This document shows, one piece after another, positions 1-13,700 of a stretch of 64,000 bases of DNA. Numbering within the stretch: the first letter of the stretch is position 1; every line of letters begins with the position of its first letter. Where the stretch lies: the NCBI RefSeq assembly GCF_023078275.1, contig NC_062971.1:12896001-12960000 (forward strand), written 5' to 3'. A program made the translations under genes and the position numbers. Under the pieces are notes generated by a model. That model worked only from the letters and a program-made list of their open reading frames with translations, was not told the origin of the DNA and searched no databases. Source of the stretch: Leguminivora glycinivorella (taxonomy: Eukaryota > Arthropoda > Insecta > Lepidoptera > Tortricidae).

Positions 1-400
1 GAGTAGGTCTTTTTAATAGTTATTTGTTATTCAAGTTGTATTTTAACGCCGAGTCTGGAATTGACAAACGAGCAAGTGAAAGGATTCTATAGTTGAACCA
101 CGAGCGAAGCGAGTGGTTCGAGAGTAGAATCCTGAACATGGCGAGTTTTTAAACACACGAGAAGTAAATACATTTGCACCCGTGTGTGAGACAAACCTTT
201 TCCCCTCACTATAGCGAAGAAAATACAGCGCAAAAACCGTTTTTATCGCTGCTTCCAGTAGCTCCACAGCTCAAAATTTGACTATATTCAAGGTCAAATT
301 ATTTTATCCAGTTATGGATAAAATGCGTTTTACCCGTTGGTATTAAAGGATAAAACACGTGTTTCCGAGCGCAGTGAGGGGAAAAATACGTTACTACTGT
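1..400 (-). repeat. Dispersed repeat family X, copy 1
   Basis: Positions 1-230 match the reverse complement of 51540-51770, and 200-390 match the reverse complement of 49440-49650. The shared parts include the block CCCCTCACTATAGCGA and a stretch rich in GAGCGAAGCGAGTGG. In this copy the two halves are contiguous; at 49.4-51.8 kb they are separated by a large insertion. Class unknown; no intact protein is encoded. The left edge may lie outside the window. Confidence 0.6.
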
Positions 401-2157
401 AACTAGATAATAGATATCGATTATGAAAAAAAAAATTTTTTTTCATACGTTCTATTCGCCGCGTTTTCACCGCCCGTTTGCGCTCCCCAACGATCACGAG
501 GCTACTGACCCAACGTCTCCGTCTCAATAAGCCACGATAAGTCTCAGTTAACTTAATAATGTTATTAAATCCATTGTTAACATCTTCTTGCTTCAGTCGT
601 GACACTTTCCAAATCATTCGTGATCAGACAAGAAAGGAGGAGTTGATGATTGAATCATCGGGAATCTAGATCACTTTCAGTTTCCTAAAATCATGCAATA
701 GCTAAACAAAGCAAAAGCAACCAGTAGGTTGAACATAGATTACTGAAATTTTATTTCCATAGCAATTTCTCGTGCAGAACAGACATATTTTAATCGTCAA
801 TGAAACTAAGATGAAACGAACTAAACATACCCCTAGTGTGACAGCCGCCGTAGAAAAACAGATTCACTTTGAAATCATCTTTGTATTTTGTTGTAAACTT
901 ATTGATATTTTCATTTAGATTTAAACACAGAGACGCATGCATAAACATCCATGTTATGATGTCAGACTATCATCTGCTAACTTCGTATAATTAATTACAC
1001 AAGTAGCGAGATTCAGCAAAGTTCGAACTGAAGGTTCAATCGTCATCTTTAACTGAATTACAAGGAATTAAAAAAAAACTATTATATAACTGAACTCTTA
1101 TTTCATAGTTAGGTACTATAATTTTGTTATTTGTCGCCTTTGTCGGTTCCTATTACATGCTACCTAAAACGTTTATTGTCAATAGCCCTTAGCAACATCG
1201 GTATTCCCATTAACTCCGTCAACAATAGTTTGAGTTGCAAATCTATTTCATAACAAATCGTGCTGGTATCTGTGATAATATTAATAATATCGATATTGTG
1301 ATATTGGTGGAGGTCGCGTCCCGCGTAGAGCTATCGCCTATCTGGCATTGAATCTGATTTTTAAGTAACGAATGGCAAATATGACTCGGAGTTGATATCT
1401 GGGACCAATTAATTTGATATCGGCACCGTAAACAGGGTTCCGTAAAAATTGGATGAAACGCAACACTCGTCTCTACTGTCTCTAGACTAGATCTAGACTT
1501 AGATAGACACTAAGAGTCTGTCCGTCCTTCCTTCATATGTCAACTTGCTCCAAAACTGCCGATACACTACACAATTAGATATAAGTAACTCGGTGGTGAA
1601 AGACGGATGTACAACTTAGTTAAAATAAATATTTAGGTATTTTACTTGGAGCCCAATACTTAGTGGCCCCATTTCTATACCCATTTTGATGTTTGTAAAT
1701 TAGAAAAAATACAATAACAAAGTCTTAAATAAAAATGAATTGGCTGCTTATGAGGTTCTCAAGTGTTTTTTTGGAAAATGTAAAAAATCTGAGTTTCTGG
1801 GAAAAATGCTTGACTTACCTACTTGACTTAAACTTCCTGTCCTCTAGAGACGCAGATAGTGCCAACATTTTTAAAGTGCGCCGCCTATAGATACATTTGT
1901 ATCGATCTTGAGTTCGCTCAAATTCTTTCCCCAACCAAAACCTACAAATCTACACAAAATAAATAAATCTTAAAAGATTATTGGGTTTCGAGTTTGCCTT
2001 GTTTCGGATCGATCGATCGGATGTCCATTATGGTGAGGTATCTTCAAGGTCATATCAAAACCATATCATTGAAAAATCCGAATCTGGCTCTTGGTTGTCT
2101 GTCTTTGAAAGGTAAATTTTCGTTTCTCGTTGTTGGTCGACAAAAACAAAAAAAAAA
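401..2157. other. Intergenic, no gene recognised
   Basis: AT-rich DNA with no long or conserved reading frame on either strand. A short palindromic patch near 1480-1510 combines AGATCT and CTAGACT. I see no recognisable gene, RNA or mobile element here. Confidence 0.5.
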
Positions 2158-2733
2158 CCGGCCAAGAGCGTGTCGGGCCACGCTCAGTGTAGGGTTCCGT
2201 AGTTTTCCGTATTTTTCTCAAAAACTACTGAACCTATCAAGTTCAAAACAATTTTCCTAGAAAGTCTTTATAAAGTTCTACTTTTGTGATTTTTTTCATA
2301 TTTTTTAAACATATGGTTCAAAAGTTAGAGGGGGGGGGGACGCACTTTTTTTCCTTTAGGAGCGATTATTTCCAAAAATATAAATATTATCAAAAATCGA
2401 TCTTAGCAAACCCTTATTCATTTTTAAATACCTATCCAACAATATATCACACGTTAGGGTTGGAATGAAAAAAAAATTCAGCTCCCACTTTACATGTAGG
2501 GGGGGGTACTCTAATAAAACATTTTTTTCCATTTTTTATTTTTGCACTTTGTCGGCGTGATTTATATACATATTGGTACCAAATTTCAGCTTTCTAGTGC
2601 TAACGGTTACTGAGATTATCCGCGGACGGACGGACGGACGGACGGACGGACGGACGGACGGACGGACGGACGGACGGACGGACAGACAGACATGGCGAAA
2701 CTATAAGGGTTCCTAGTTGACTACGGAACCCTA
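2158..2733 (-). mobile_element. (CCGT)n interspersed element, copy a
   Basis: Reverse-orientation copy of a roughly 580-bp element found five times in the window. It starts CCGGCCAAGAGCGTG and ends GACTACGGAACCCTA. A 14-bp subterminal inverted repeat, TAGGGTTCCGTAGT and its complement, sits at the two ends, and a (GGAC)n/(CCGT)n tract lies near 2625-2685. No coding capacity. It resembles the microsatellite-associated interspersed elements (MINE type) described in Lepidoptera; that name is from memory. Confidence 0.75.
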
Positions 2734-3944
2734 AAAATGTCTTCTTTTGTTTTTTCCAGAAGGTTTTGCAGGAAGTTCACTTGACGCGATGTTTTTAGAA
2801 CTTGTTCAAGAGATACTCGTAGACTCACTTTATACAATTTTATGGGTGATGGATGCTTCATAGCTTAAAAGAAACAGACAGCCGACAAAGTTCCTACATA
2901 CATTGTATCTCTTCTATTTACATTGTATTTGGCAGGTGCACTAATCCGTGTAATTGTTACAAATCTGTATTACACCGTATTTATTAGACCAAAACCAAAA
3001 TCTAGGCAACATTATACAATTAAGACAAATAAAGTCTAAAGTAATTGAGCTAAGTACGTTCGCTTCATTGGGTTCATTTTGTGTCAACTAACTTCGTAAA
3101 GATCGTCATTTGATACAAAAAAACCTACTTTTTTATAAGAAACAGATACGTCTACGAGCGATACTTTTTTATGTTACCTACTTAAAGGAAAGACTCACGG
3201 TATGAGGAGAGTATAAGTATAATTGGAAATTTAAGAGGTCGTGGGTTCAATTTCTGCCGGAAGTGTTCTTTTAATTTAAAATAAAAGCTGCAAATTAAAT
3301 GAAACGGGAAAGCTAGCAAAATGTTCAATATGGTTTAATTTTAATTGTGATTAATTGACGCTACTTATTCGAATACATAGTACATATAAATACATAGTAG
3401 TTTGAGTCACAACGTATTTAGGTACGTAGAACCCTTTGCGTACTGAGAGGGATTCAAGTAACGTACCGAGATATAATTACCCAAGACGGAAATGATTTCG
3501 ATATAATGTGACACATACCTACTTAAAAACTGCTCTTCACGTAACCTATGAGGAGATCGTTATCTCAGGAAAACATTTTCATGTAAAATGATGTCAATAC
3601 GAAACTATTAGGCTCGCACTGTCAATCAAACAATTAATATTTAGATCTACTTAACTAACTTATAACTGCTTAGTTACATTGATTAGTATCAGATTAGAGG
3701 GAATTCGGCTTCATCAATCACATTATGCGTTTACACATAATGCAATTAATGAGACGCGTGCGCTTCAAATCTGTAACAGATAGGCATAGAGATGATATTA
3801 CCCGTCGTTTCATTCCAATTTTATTTTATTCATGTTAATACAGTCGAGTTCATAAATATGTGTACATTTTTTCACCTTTTTGCATAGAGTTAAGGTAAGG
3901 TAAGGTAGGAGCTTAACTACCAAGTGGATGCCGGTAGAGGGACG
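2734..3944. other. Intergenic, no gene; possible SINE remnant
   Basis: AT-rich sequence with no supported gene. Around 3190-3260 the block GTCGTGGGTTCAATTTC resembles a tRNA B box with a poor A-box region upstream, so it may be a decayed tRNA-derived SINE head. It does not fold as a full tRNA by eye. Confidence 0.35.
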
Positions 3945-4035
3945 TGTACGAGGCAAGCCCAAACGAAGACGACAAGATGATCTGGACAACTTCCTGAACA
4001 GCTGGCCTGAGGAAACATTAACAGGGAGCTGAAAG
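3945..4035 (+). pseudogene. Fragment of a non-LTR retrotransposon C-terminus
   Basis: One frame reads RGKPKRRRQDDLDNFL followed by NSWPEE. This is the typical C-terminal tail of Jockey/R1-like reverse transcriptase ORFs in insects (G-K-P-K-R-R-W-x-D-D-L ... W-P). It runs into a stop soon after and has no upstream RT domain here, so it is a dead fragment. Confidence 0.55.
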
Positions 4036-4697
4036 AAAAGGGTGAAGGGGAGGGGAGGGCTTTGTCCAGTAGTCTCGAATAGGCTTTAAAAATAATGAAT
4101 TAATGTCATTTTGCAGTGTGACCTATTCTAGGCCACCTTGATACAATAACGTCGTATGGTTCTGTATTATTTCTAAAAAAACTCGTGATATTTTTATACA
4201 CACACAAGTTAAACAGTCTACTGTTCTACAGGCTGCTTGGTGAGATAATAACATAAGTAGTATGTAAGTATTGTTTTGAAATTATTAGAATAAATATAAA
4301 AAGCTTGCATAATAATGAGGATGGCGTTCATATGGGTGTTTTCAGAAAATGTTTAAGTGTCGTTTCAAAACTGGCACCCTTAATGGAAACTGACATTCTT
4401 TTCTTAGCTACTCATGTTAATTGTCTACATGATTTTGTGAAAGCTCCCATATACCTATATTTTGAATGTTCAGCCATGTTTCAGAGTACCATCAACTCTC
4501 TATATTTCCCGTCTCCGCCTCTCTCTGGGGTCCAAGCGGTTCACTATAAATGTTAGTCTCTCGGCCATTCCTGCCATTGCCTCACCGTCAGCCGAGCCAA
4601 GGGGTCACACCCCCCACCACTTACATTTGTGAAAGTATTGGAAGGTTAGATTTCAGTGATTTGTGATTTTTATTTTGGTTTTGTCAATTTTTGATTT

Positions 4698-4725
4698 TAT
4701 ATAAAAGTGTCGTTGTGATTTCAGT
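4698..4725 (+). promoter_or_regulatory. TATA box plus arthropod initiator of the DUF745-like gene
   Basis: TATATAAAAG at 4698-4707 is followed about 25 bp later by TCAGT (4721-4725), the arthropod initiator consensus. Transcription from its A would give a 5'UTR of only about 13 nt before the ATG at 4736. Spacing and motif pair fit a strong, tissue-restricted promoter. The function is inference. Confidence 0.55.
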
Positions 4726-4735
4726 TCGACTGAAA

Positions 4736-7700
4736 ATGAAGACCAGGACGTTGTTATTATGTATTGGTAAGTCTTTTTATTATAATAATTAAAAATGATT
4801 AAAAACAAATAGGTAAAATTATATTAACCTTAATTTTCAATTAGGTAAATTTTTTTATAATAATATTAATGAATAGTATAAGGCAATAAAAGAAGTTCAC
4901 ATACTTTATAATTTAAAACTAGACAAATTATAATTATGTATTTATTTATAATTCATAATACGCCAATTTAAACATTTTAAATTACATACTTTAATAATAT
5001 TTTTCATTATTTTTGTATTCCGTTCCTAAATGTTATTATGTAGATTTACTTATAAAGAAAATCATTGTTTTTTCTCAAAAATACCTACATCCTGAAAAAA
5101 ATATCTAAACGTGAAAACTAATTGTCACCTAAACTTAAATTTACATATAGGTTAAAAATATGAAAGTAATGTTACAAAAACATCAAAGTCTATAAACAAT
5201 TAAACGCACATAAATGATAACAAAACATTTTAAAAAAGTCAGCTCTTTTATGATATATCAGACAGGATGTAAGTTCCGATGACATCTACGACTGTAAACT
5301 CTACGAATGCGCATGAGTGGATGTTACGCAACTAGTGCTACGCCGTAGATCGAGCATTAGATGCGCGTCACATATGCCTCAGTTTCCTGCTACGAGCCTT
5401 AAAGATCTTGCAAAGTATTAATTTTATTTAATTTATCGTATGACTAGCGACCCGCCCCGGATTCGCACGGGTACTATACCTACATGTAAACCTTCCTCTA
5501 GAATCACTCTATCTATTAAAAAAAACCGCATCAAAATCCGTTGCGTAGTTTTAAAGATTTAAGCATACATAGGGACATAGGGACAGAAAAAGCGACTTTG
5601 TTTTATACTATGTAGTGAAGATGTTCTCTTTTTTGAAGATAAAATTTAATCAACTTTCAAACATTAGAGTTGTGTAAGTATAACGGTGATGGATGTAGTT
5701 TTTTTATACCAATTTTACAAATCAGTAGATGGGTTTCCACAAATAGGTCTTGGATATTTCGTGTGTTTATGAGCTTAATAGTTATGCAAACAATCAATTT
5801 TGTGCACTCGTAACACTTCTAATTTTATCTATGTGTTAGTCATTGTTATTTATAGAATCCCAGTACAAACGAAAGCTCACATTGGGATCTTTACTCACAA
5901 GCTGGACATATTATTATTCCATTTAACCTCTAAATATATGAAAAAGAAAATTGTCATCTGCGGGGACTGGAATATTGATGTCTTAAAAGATAGTCCATTT
6001 GCAAGAGATTTAAAAAGTACTCTGCAAAATCATAATTTTACAATCCATATAAATACCCCTACCAGGATAAACACATGCATTGATCAGATAGCCAGTAACG
6101 TAGATAATGTAAAAGCATGTACACATCAGCTATGCTTATCTGACCATGGCATGGCCCAGACGATTACTTTTAGTGTTAAGAAGAAAAATAAAAGCCTGAA
6201 TTGGTTTGCTTACAAAAGAGATTTTAATAAAGGTAACATTGATAAATTCGTACAATGTATTTCAGCGCTTTCATTCTCTGAGGTCTGAGGTACTATTTTC
6301 AAGCGATCTTAAGGAAGCATTTACAATGTTTTATGAATTAGTGTGCTTATTTCATGATCTATGTTTTCCAGTCATAAAGGTCAAGATGAATAATCACTAT
6401 AAGAAATCAAAATGGTTAACAAAAGGAATACGTAAGTCTTGTAGTATTAAGAGAAATTTGTACTTGCGATATAAATTGTCAAAAACAAACAAATTATATA
6501 ATAGAACTCAATTCAAAAATTATAGCAATGCATTAAAAAAATGTATTATTAAGTCACAAAAAATCAGCAACACGAATTATATATCTTGTAATAAAAATAA
6601 ATGTAAGGCTACATGGGACATAATATCGGCCAACTTATCGAGTGCAAAAAGTCATAATGAAATTGACTCTTTGAATTTTAATAATATGACATTTAATAAT
6701 CCAAAAGATATTTGTAATTTAATTAATGATTATTTTATTAACATCACCACAACAAAATATAATGTGAATAGAAAGGCATTAAATGTAACTAATAATATTA
6801 ATAATTATTCCTCTTCAATATTTTTAACACCTACTGATGCCAATGAAGTATTTAAAATCATACTGTCACTTAAAAGTAGTAGAAGTTCTGGGTATCATGA
6901 CATTACAACATATATCCTTAAGCTGATTGCACCATGGATATGTCACCCTATGGCACATATTATTAATCTTTCATTCGAACAAGCGGTTTTTCCTGAGCAG
7001 CTTAAGCTGTCCGTGGTAAAGCCCCTATTTAAAAAAGGAGACCGTAAAGACCCAAATAATTATAGACCAATAACAATTGTTCCAGTTATTTCCAAAATAA
7101 TTGAGAAAGCAATGTGTAAAAGACTAACTGGATTTTTAGAAAAAAACGGTCTAATACAGGCAGAACAATATGGCTTTAGAAGAGGACTCTCCACTGAGTT
7201 AGCTTGCTTTAATTTAGTCAAATATATATCTGAAGGTTTGAATAGCAAATGTCCAATATTGTCAATATTCTTAGACTTAAGCAAAGCGTTTGACTGTGTT
7301 GAACATGGTAAGCTCCTTGCAAAGCTTGAATGCTATGGGATCAGAGGCGTTGCACTCGAATGGATAAAAAGTTATTTATCACAAAGGAAACAGTGTACTG
7401 AAATAGTCAAATTAGAAAAAGTAGGTAGGAGTTATGTTAAAACCAAATACCGGTCAGATTTTCTTGATGTAAAACTGGGCGTCCCCCAGGGGAGTAACTT
7501 AGGTCCTCTATTGTTTTTGGTCTACATCAATGATTTGCCTCAAGCTATCTCGCATAAGTGTATACTATTTGCCGATGATACAACTTTATTAATAAGGGGT
7601 GATTACGCTGATACATACGAAACTGTCGTAAATAATGCATTAGTTGACATTAAAAATTGGACATGTAAAAATAATTTAAATATCAATATGACAAAGACAT

Positions 7701-10700
7701 TTTTTATTCAATTCTACTCATATAATAGTGATCCAATTAAATTAAATATCAATTATAATAATTTATCAATATCCAAATGTGAAAATATTAAGTTTTTAGG
7801 TTTATTCATTGACCAGCATCTCAACTGGAAGGTACATGTAAATTCTGTGTGTAGTAGACTAGATAGGTTTGTCTTTGCGCTAAGAAAATTAAGAAATACA
7901 GTAAACTTTGAAGCAGCGGTCACAGCCTATCACGGCGTGGTATCTTCAGTTCTAAATTATGGACTATTACTGTGGGGAAATTCTGTTGATTTCGAACGAG
8001 CATTTATATTGCAAAAGAAATGTGTCCGTGCAATAATGAAAGCCTGGGTAATGGATACCTGCCGGCCGCTATTTCAGAAATGAAAAATATTACCACTGCC
8101 TTGCATGTATATTAAAAAAGCACTGTTGCTTGTAAAAAGCCGTCCAGACTTATTCCATATGAGATCGGAGTATTTCTCAAGCCAAAGAACCCAATACCAA
8201 AACCTTCTATACCAACCTCGGTGCAACTTGGATATATATAAGAAGAATGCGTACAACATGTGCATAGTTATTTATAATAGTCTTTCCGATACTATTAAGA
8301 CACTAAATGCTCTAGAGTATAAGAAGAAAGTCACCAGTTTTCTTCTAGAACACTGTTTTTACAGCGTGAAAGAATATTTAGAATATGATAGTTGATAGAA
8401 TTAGAATGATTAAAATTAAAATATTAAGCATGTATTACGTTGTGAATCTTTTATTATGAATTATGTTGTTGAAATGGAATTGAATTTTAAATTATAGCTA
8501 TATTTAGTATAGGTATAATATAGTATTTTTATGTAAAATATTTTGCATGTCGTTTTGTGCGACTGAATACTATACACCATCCTACATAATAACACCTGTG
8601 TATTCTAGAAATAAGTATTCTTGCAAATAAACGATTTATCTTATCTTATCTTATCTAAAATGTGATATCAAAAATATTTCACACATGATTTTTTAATTAC
8701 AAAGTAAAAATTTAAAATATGTGTATGTATATTTTTTCAATTTAAATACATATGTATATTGTAAAAATAATATAATTTTTGTAGCATTTTTGACAGACTT
8801 CTGTTTTCAAAAAATAGATGTTTAAACTGTTAAAAGTTATAGATTTATCGTCAAACTAACCATACGTGAATTAGGGCATTATAATTTTTAAACGTGTAGG
8901 TATCTAATATCAAAAACATATATAACTCCGTATAGACAGATAAAGTCTAAGAAAAAAACGTACCTCAGTACCATACAGAAAAAGTTACGGTGGCCTAGAT
9001 GGCATTGCACCTTTGGGGTACGCTCAGCTAGATGGCGCTAATCTAATATGAATATTTGACATTTTAACACATATCAAGCTAAGAATATGGGCCAAATTGT
9101 CAAAACTGAGGTTCAAAAGTTTCAAGCCTGTGTCAAGAGATGGCAGTCTATGCACTGTGATTACACATTTTACTTCGATAGTAATTCTCTTAATACTCGA
9201 TCCTCTTTGCTAATATAAACAAACACACATACGAGTACTTGATTGTGATAACGGGTGAAACCCAACCTTCTTTCCTCGTAAAAGTGAACACGTACAATGT
9301 AACAGAATCGGAACTATCGTTAGCACGCATTTCCTCGACAAATTACATAAACTAATTACAATAAAATTACTCGTTATTACACGCAATCGGGTTACGATCG
9401 TTTCGATAATTCTTTTTTTGAATTGGTCTTATTAGGCGATTTTACTGATTTTATAATTCAGCAGTTCTCAAAAAGTTTGCACATAGCCACGTCAGCAAAT
9501 TTAATTGATCCTATTTTGTTACCAACGTTTAGTTTTATAAGTCGACTTTCGTAAGATATATACAGGATAATTGTTATAATTAAGAAAATATAGATACTAG
9601 AGAATCTTAATGACGACATAAAACTTACTAAAATCTCAATTCATCAATAAAGATCTTGGTAAAAAATAGGAATTTAACTTTTCCTTAATTTTTGTACAAA
9701 CTTTTTGAGAACTGCTGAATTCCTAGTTCTACATATGTTTTCTAATATTAGGTTATAGTTTAAAATAGCTGAAAAGTAACAGTGTGTCTCATATTCTAAT
9801 ATTAGGTTATAGTATAAAATAGCTATCAGGTAAAAGTAAAAAATGGAAAAAAATGTGGTCGCTGAAATTTTTTTTCATTGTCTCAGTAGTATTGTTGGAT
9901 ACTTTTAAAAATGAATAAGGGTTTGCTAAGATCGTTTTTTGATAATATTTATATTTTCGGAAATAATCGCTCCTAAAGGAAAAAAAGTGCGTCCCCCCTC
10001 TATTTTGAACCATATGTTTAAAAAATATGAAAAAAATCACATAGAACTTGTTTCTAGGAAAATTGTTTTGAACTTGATAGGTTCAGTAGTTTTTGAGAAA
10101 AATACGGAAAACTACGGAACCCTACACTGAGCGTGGCCCGACACGCTCTTGGCCGGTTTTTAAATCTTATGCCATTTGTTAATAAATATGACAGTAGGAT
10201 TTTAGCGTGTCGAGTACTGGCAATTTTGCTTTAATTGATAAGAATGATAAGATAAGATGTACCATGTATGTACTTGTACCGTAATATAGTAATGATATCA
10301 AAGACATGCATAATATGTTACAATGTATTATGATGATTATGTTGTTGCAATGTCTTACGCGTGAATTATGACTATTATGAGTGCTCGGCGTCGTTAAATT
10401 AACTAATATGGATAGTAATCAAAGAAAATGTACTAATAAAAATAAAAGTATCGGCAACGGCATTCGACATTCTTGCAAAAACGGGGAAGACATATATCTG
10501 CACTAGTTAAATATGTACTTTGCGAAAATGTTTTCACTGGGCTATGTAGACTATGCTATGTTTTCATACTGTGCTACGCCAAGTGCCTTTAGAGCTTATA
10601 TTAGCCGATATACTTGCTTACTGCTAAATTTCTGCAAAATTAGGACAAATACAGTAGTGATTTATCTTAATTTTCTCAGACCTGTATTTTTTATAAAGTT

Positions 10701-13700
10701 ACGTACCTATGTTTATTTATTCCCCACTAGCTTTTGCCTGCGGCTTCGCTCGCGTTAGAAAGAGACAAAATGTAGCCTAAGTCACTTTCCATCCCTTCAA
10801 CTATCTTCATTTAAAAAATCACGTCAATTCGTCGCTCCGTTTTGCCGTGAAAGATGGACAAACAAACAGACATACACACTTTCCCATTTATAATATAAGT
10901 ATGGATTCTTAGATTTTTTCTTCATTTGTTATCTGTACATTTAAAAAAGTTTTGTTTCCTCAGCTGTGGCGCTAGCGTCATCCGCGCCGGTGCCCGAGCC
11001 AGAGCCCCAGCACGTCGAGTACGACTACGAGTACGAGAATGCCGCCGCGCCCGCGCAAGCCCAGGCACAAGCGCAGGAACCTCAGGAGTCCGCTAGCCAC
11101 TATGACGCTTACATCCAGGATGTTAAGGCTGCGGCCAGCGGCGGCCACAGTGCTAAGAAAGGTACTTGATGCTCGGTTGTTACTAATTGTATGTCTCCGA
11201 AGCTATTGCCGCACTCGTGCAAGCGCAAGCAAAGAAACCTCAAGTCCACTAGTCATTATGACTCTTACATCCAGGATGTTAAGGCTGCGGCCAGCGGCGG
11301 CCACGGTGCTAAGAAAGGTACTTGATGCTCGATTGTTACTAATTGTATGTCTCCAAGCTATTGACGCACTCGTGCAAGCGGAAGCAAAGAAACCTCAAGT
11401 CCACTAGCCATTATGACTTACATCCAGGATCTTAAGGCTGCGGCCAGCGGCGGCAACGGTGCTAAGAAAGGTACTTAATGCTCGATTGTTACGACATAGT
11501 TGTATGACTCCGAAGCTATTGGCGCACTCGTGCAAGCGCAAGCAAAGAAACCTCAGCAGTCTGCTAGCCACTATGACGTACACGTCAAAAGAAACCTCGA
11601 AAGTCCACTAGCCACTATGACGTGCAGGTTTCTTTGCTACTACTAAATCTTAGTGACAAAGAAACCTCAAAAGTCCACGGCCACTGATGTATTTTCAGCA
11701 TTTGCGTGCATACGGCGAAACCTCAGGAGTCTCTAGCCATTATGAAGCGTTCATTCAGGATGTGAAGGCTGCAGCCAGCGGCGGCAACAGTGCTAAGATG
11801 ATGTCTGAATGCGTGAAGTAAAGCTGTTTGTAAGTAATTTGGTATCTACATTATATGACAGGGGTAGTTGTCATATGTATGAAGGAGCACAGTTCGTCTG
11901 AAGGCTGCGGCCACCGCACATAGGGGTATTTCACTAAAAAACCTGGCCATTACTCGATACAAATAAGAAAAAATAAAAATAAATTAAAATAGCATATTTG
12001 GATTGACACAATGGAACTACTTATAAAAATGTATATAAATAATTTTGGCCAGCTTTTTTAGTCAAATACCCCTATGTGCACCGGTGACGATGGTGGTGCT
12101 ACAATAATCTCTCATTAAGTGTGATTAAGTGTGACGCCTGAATTTGCGGTCCTGTGAAGTATGATAACAAGATCTCAGGAATCGCTGAAGTAGTAACTCT
12201 GGTGATCATGTGAAAAGCATCATGTAGCATTGGTGTATGTATGCGTGCCGACGGCGGTGGAGCTAAGAAAAGTAGGTTCCTTTTTACGTATGCAGTGCGG
12301 CTGTCCTGCCGTTGCGTACCTACGTATACAAAGTAGTGACCAGATATTTGATTTGATTTTCGAAATTTTATCACTCGCTCCTCAAAGTTAAAACACAGTG
12401 ACAACGTTCGTTTACATTTTTCTTTTCATTGACAGAAGATACAAGTTTTTTTCAAAGTAGTGACGATATTTGATTTGATTTGGTTTTTCACTCGGTGACA
12501 AAGTTCGTTTAACCTTCATGAAAACCCTCGCCACGCTCATGATTTCAAAGTTGGAATCTGTTGCTGGCTTGGATAAAATAACATAGCCAAATAAAAATAA
12601 GTACCTACCTATTTGTTCTTTTTTGTTTGCACTTGCAATTCAAACGTTTTTCCCACTCCCAGTGCCTTAAACCCCTGCAATGCTCAAGATTCTACCCGCT
12701 ACGCTCATGCTTTAGCTTAAGGTCATTATAGTTCGAGGAGTAAACGTTATTATTATAACATAACAAATATACATATGAGTTATAACGTTACTTCATTTCA
12801 TACATATAAGTAAATATTGTAAATTATTTTTGATGACCTAACCTGGTAACACAGTTTATTAATTAATAAGAAGGTATTTTATTTACTTACATGTCACACT
12901 AAAATTCAAATCAATAAATACAAAATACAATTAATTCATTGGGTATGGAAATATCAAAATTTAGTCAATTTTGAAACCTGACAACAATAGATAAAGTTCA
13001 AAATAGGACGGGAAATATAGATATTACTTTTGCCAAATTAAGTTAAAGTACTTACATATTTAAAAATATATAATTATACATACATATGTATTCAATATGA
13101 AAACCTACAAGAACCTGCGTGTATCTACAATTCATTTACTTACAGAAAAGTTAATAGCAGATGTAGTATTTGAATTATGAATAGAAGCTAATAGGTTAAT
13201 GGACTATAACTAATAATATTAAGACAGTGTTATTTAAGTAAGTTTTTTCTTTTAAAGCAATGTATACGGTGTTAGGGATTTTGATGCGGTTTTTAGGGTT
13301 CCGTAGTCAACTAGGAACCCTTATAGTTTCGCCATGTCTGTCTGTCCGTCCGTCCGTCCGTCCGTCCGTCCGTCCGTCCGTCCGTCCGTCCGTCCGTCCG
13401 TCCGTCCGTCCGCGGATAATCTCAGTAACCGTTAGCACTAGAAAGCTGAAATTTGGTACCAATATGTATATCAATCACGCCAACAAAGTGCAAAAATAAA
13501 AAATGGAAAAAAATGTTTTATTAGGGTACCCCCCTTACATGTAAAGTGGGGGCTGATATTTTTTTTCATTCCAACCCCAGCGTGTTATATATTGTTGGAT
13601 AGGTATTTAAAAATGAATAAGGGTTTACTAAGATCGTTTTTTGATAATATTAATATTTTCGGAAATAATCGCTCCTAAAGGAAAAAAAAGTGCGTCCCCC

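Larger units (their letters stand above)
5795..8660 (+). mobile_element. 5'-truncated CR1/Jockey-type non-LTR retrotransposon
   Basis: Lies in intron 1 of the DUF745-like gene, same strand. It begins inside the endonuclease domain (5' truncation is typical of LINE insertion), continues through a reverse transcriptase and a C-terminal region, and ends in a (TTATC)n microsatellite tail at about 8637-8658, as seen in CR1/Jockey-group elements. A frameshift separates the two ORFs and an in-frame stop interrupts the C-terminus, so this copy is inactive. Confidence 0.85.

Noticed and set aside
11039..11407. 122-aa frame over the exon-2 array
   Set aside because: It is the +1 frame of exon 2 and its degraded copies, with no protein-like pattern.
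13260..13499. Frame encoding repeated PSVRPSVRPS
   Set aside because: It is a translation of the (CCGT)n microsatellite inside an interspersed element.
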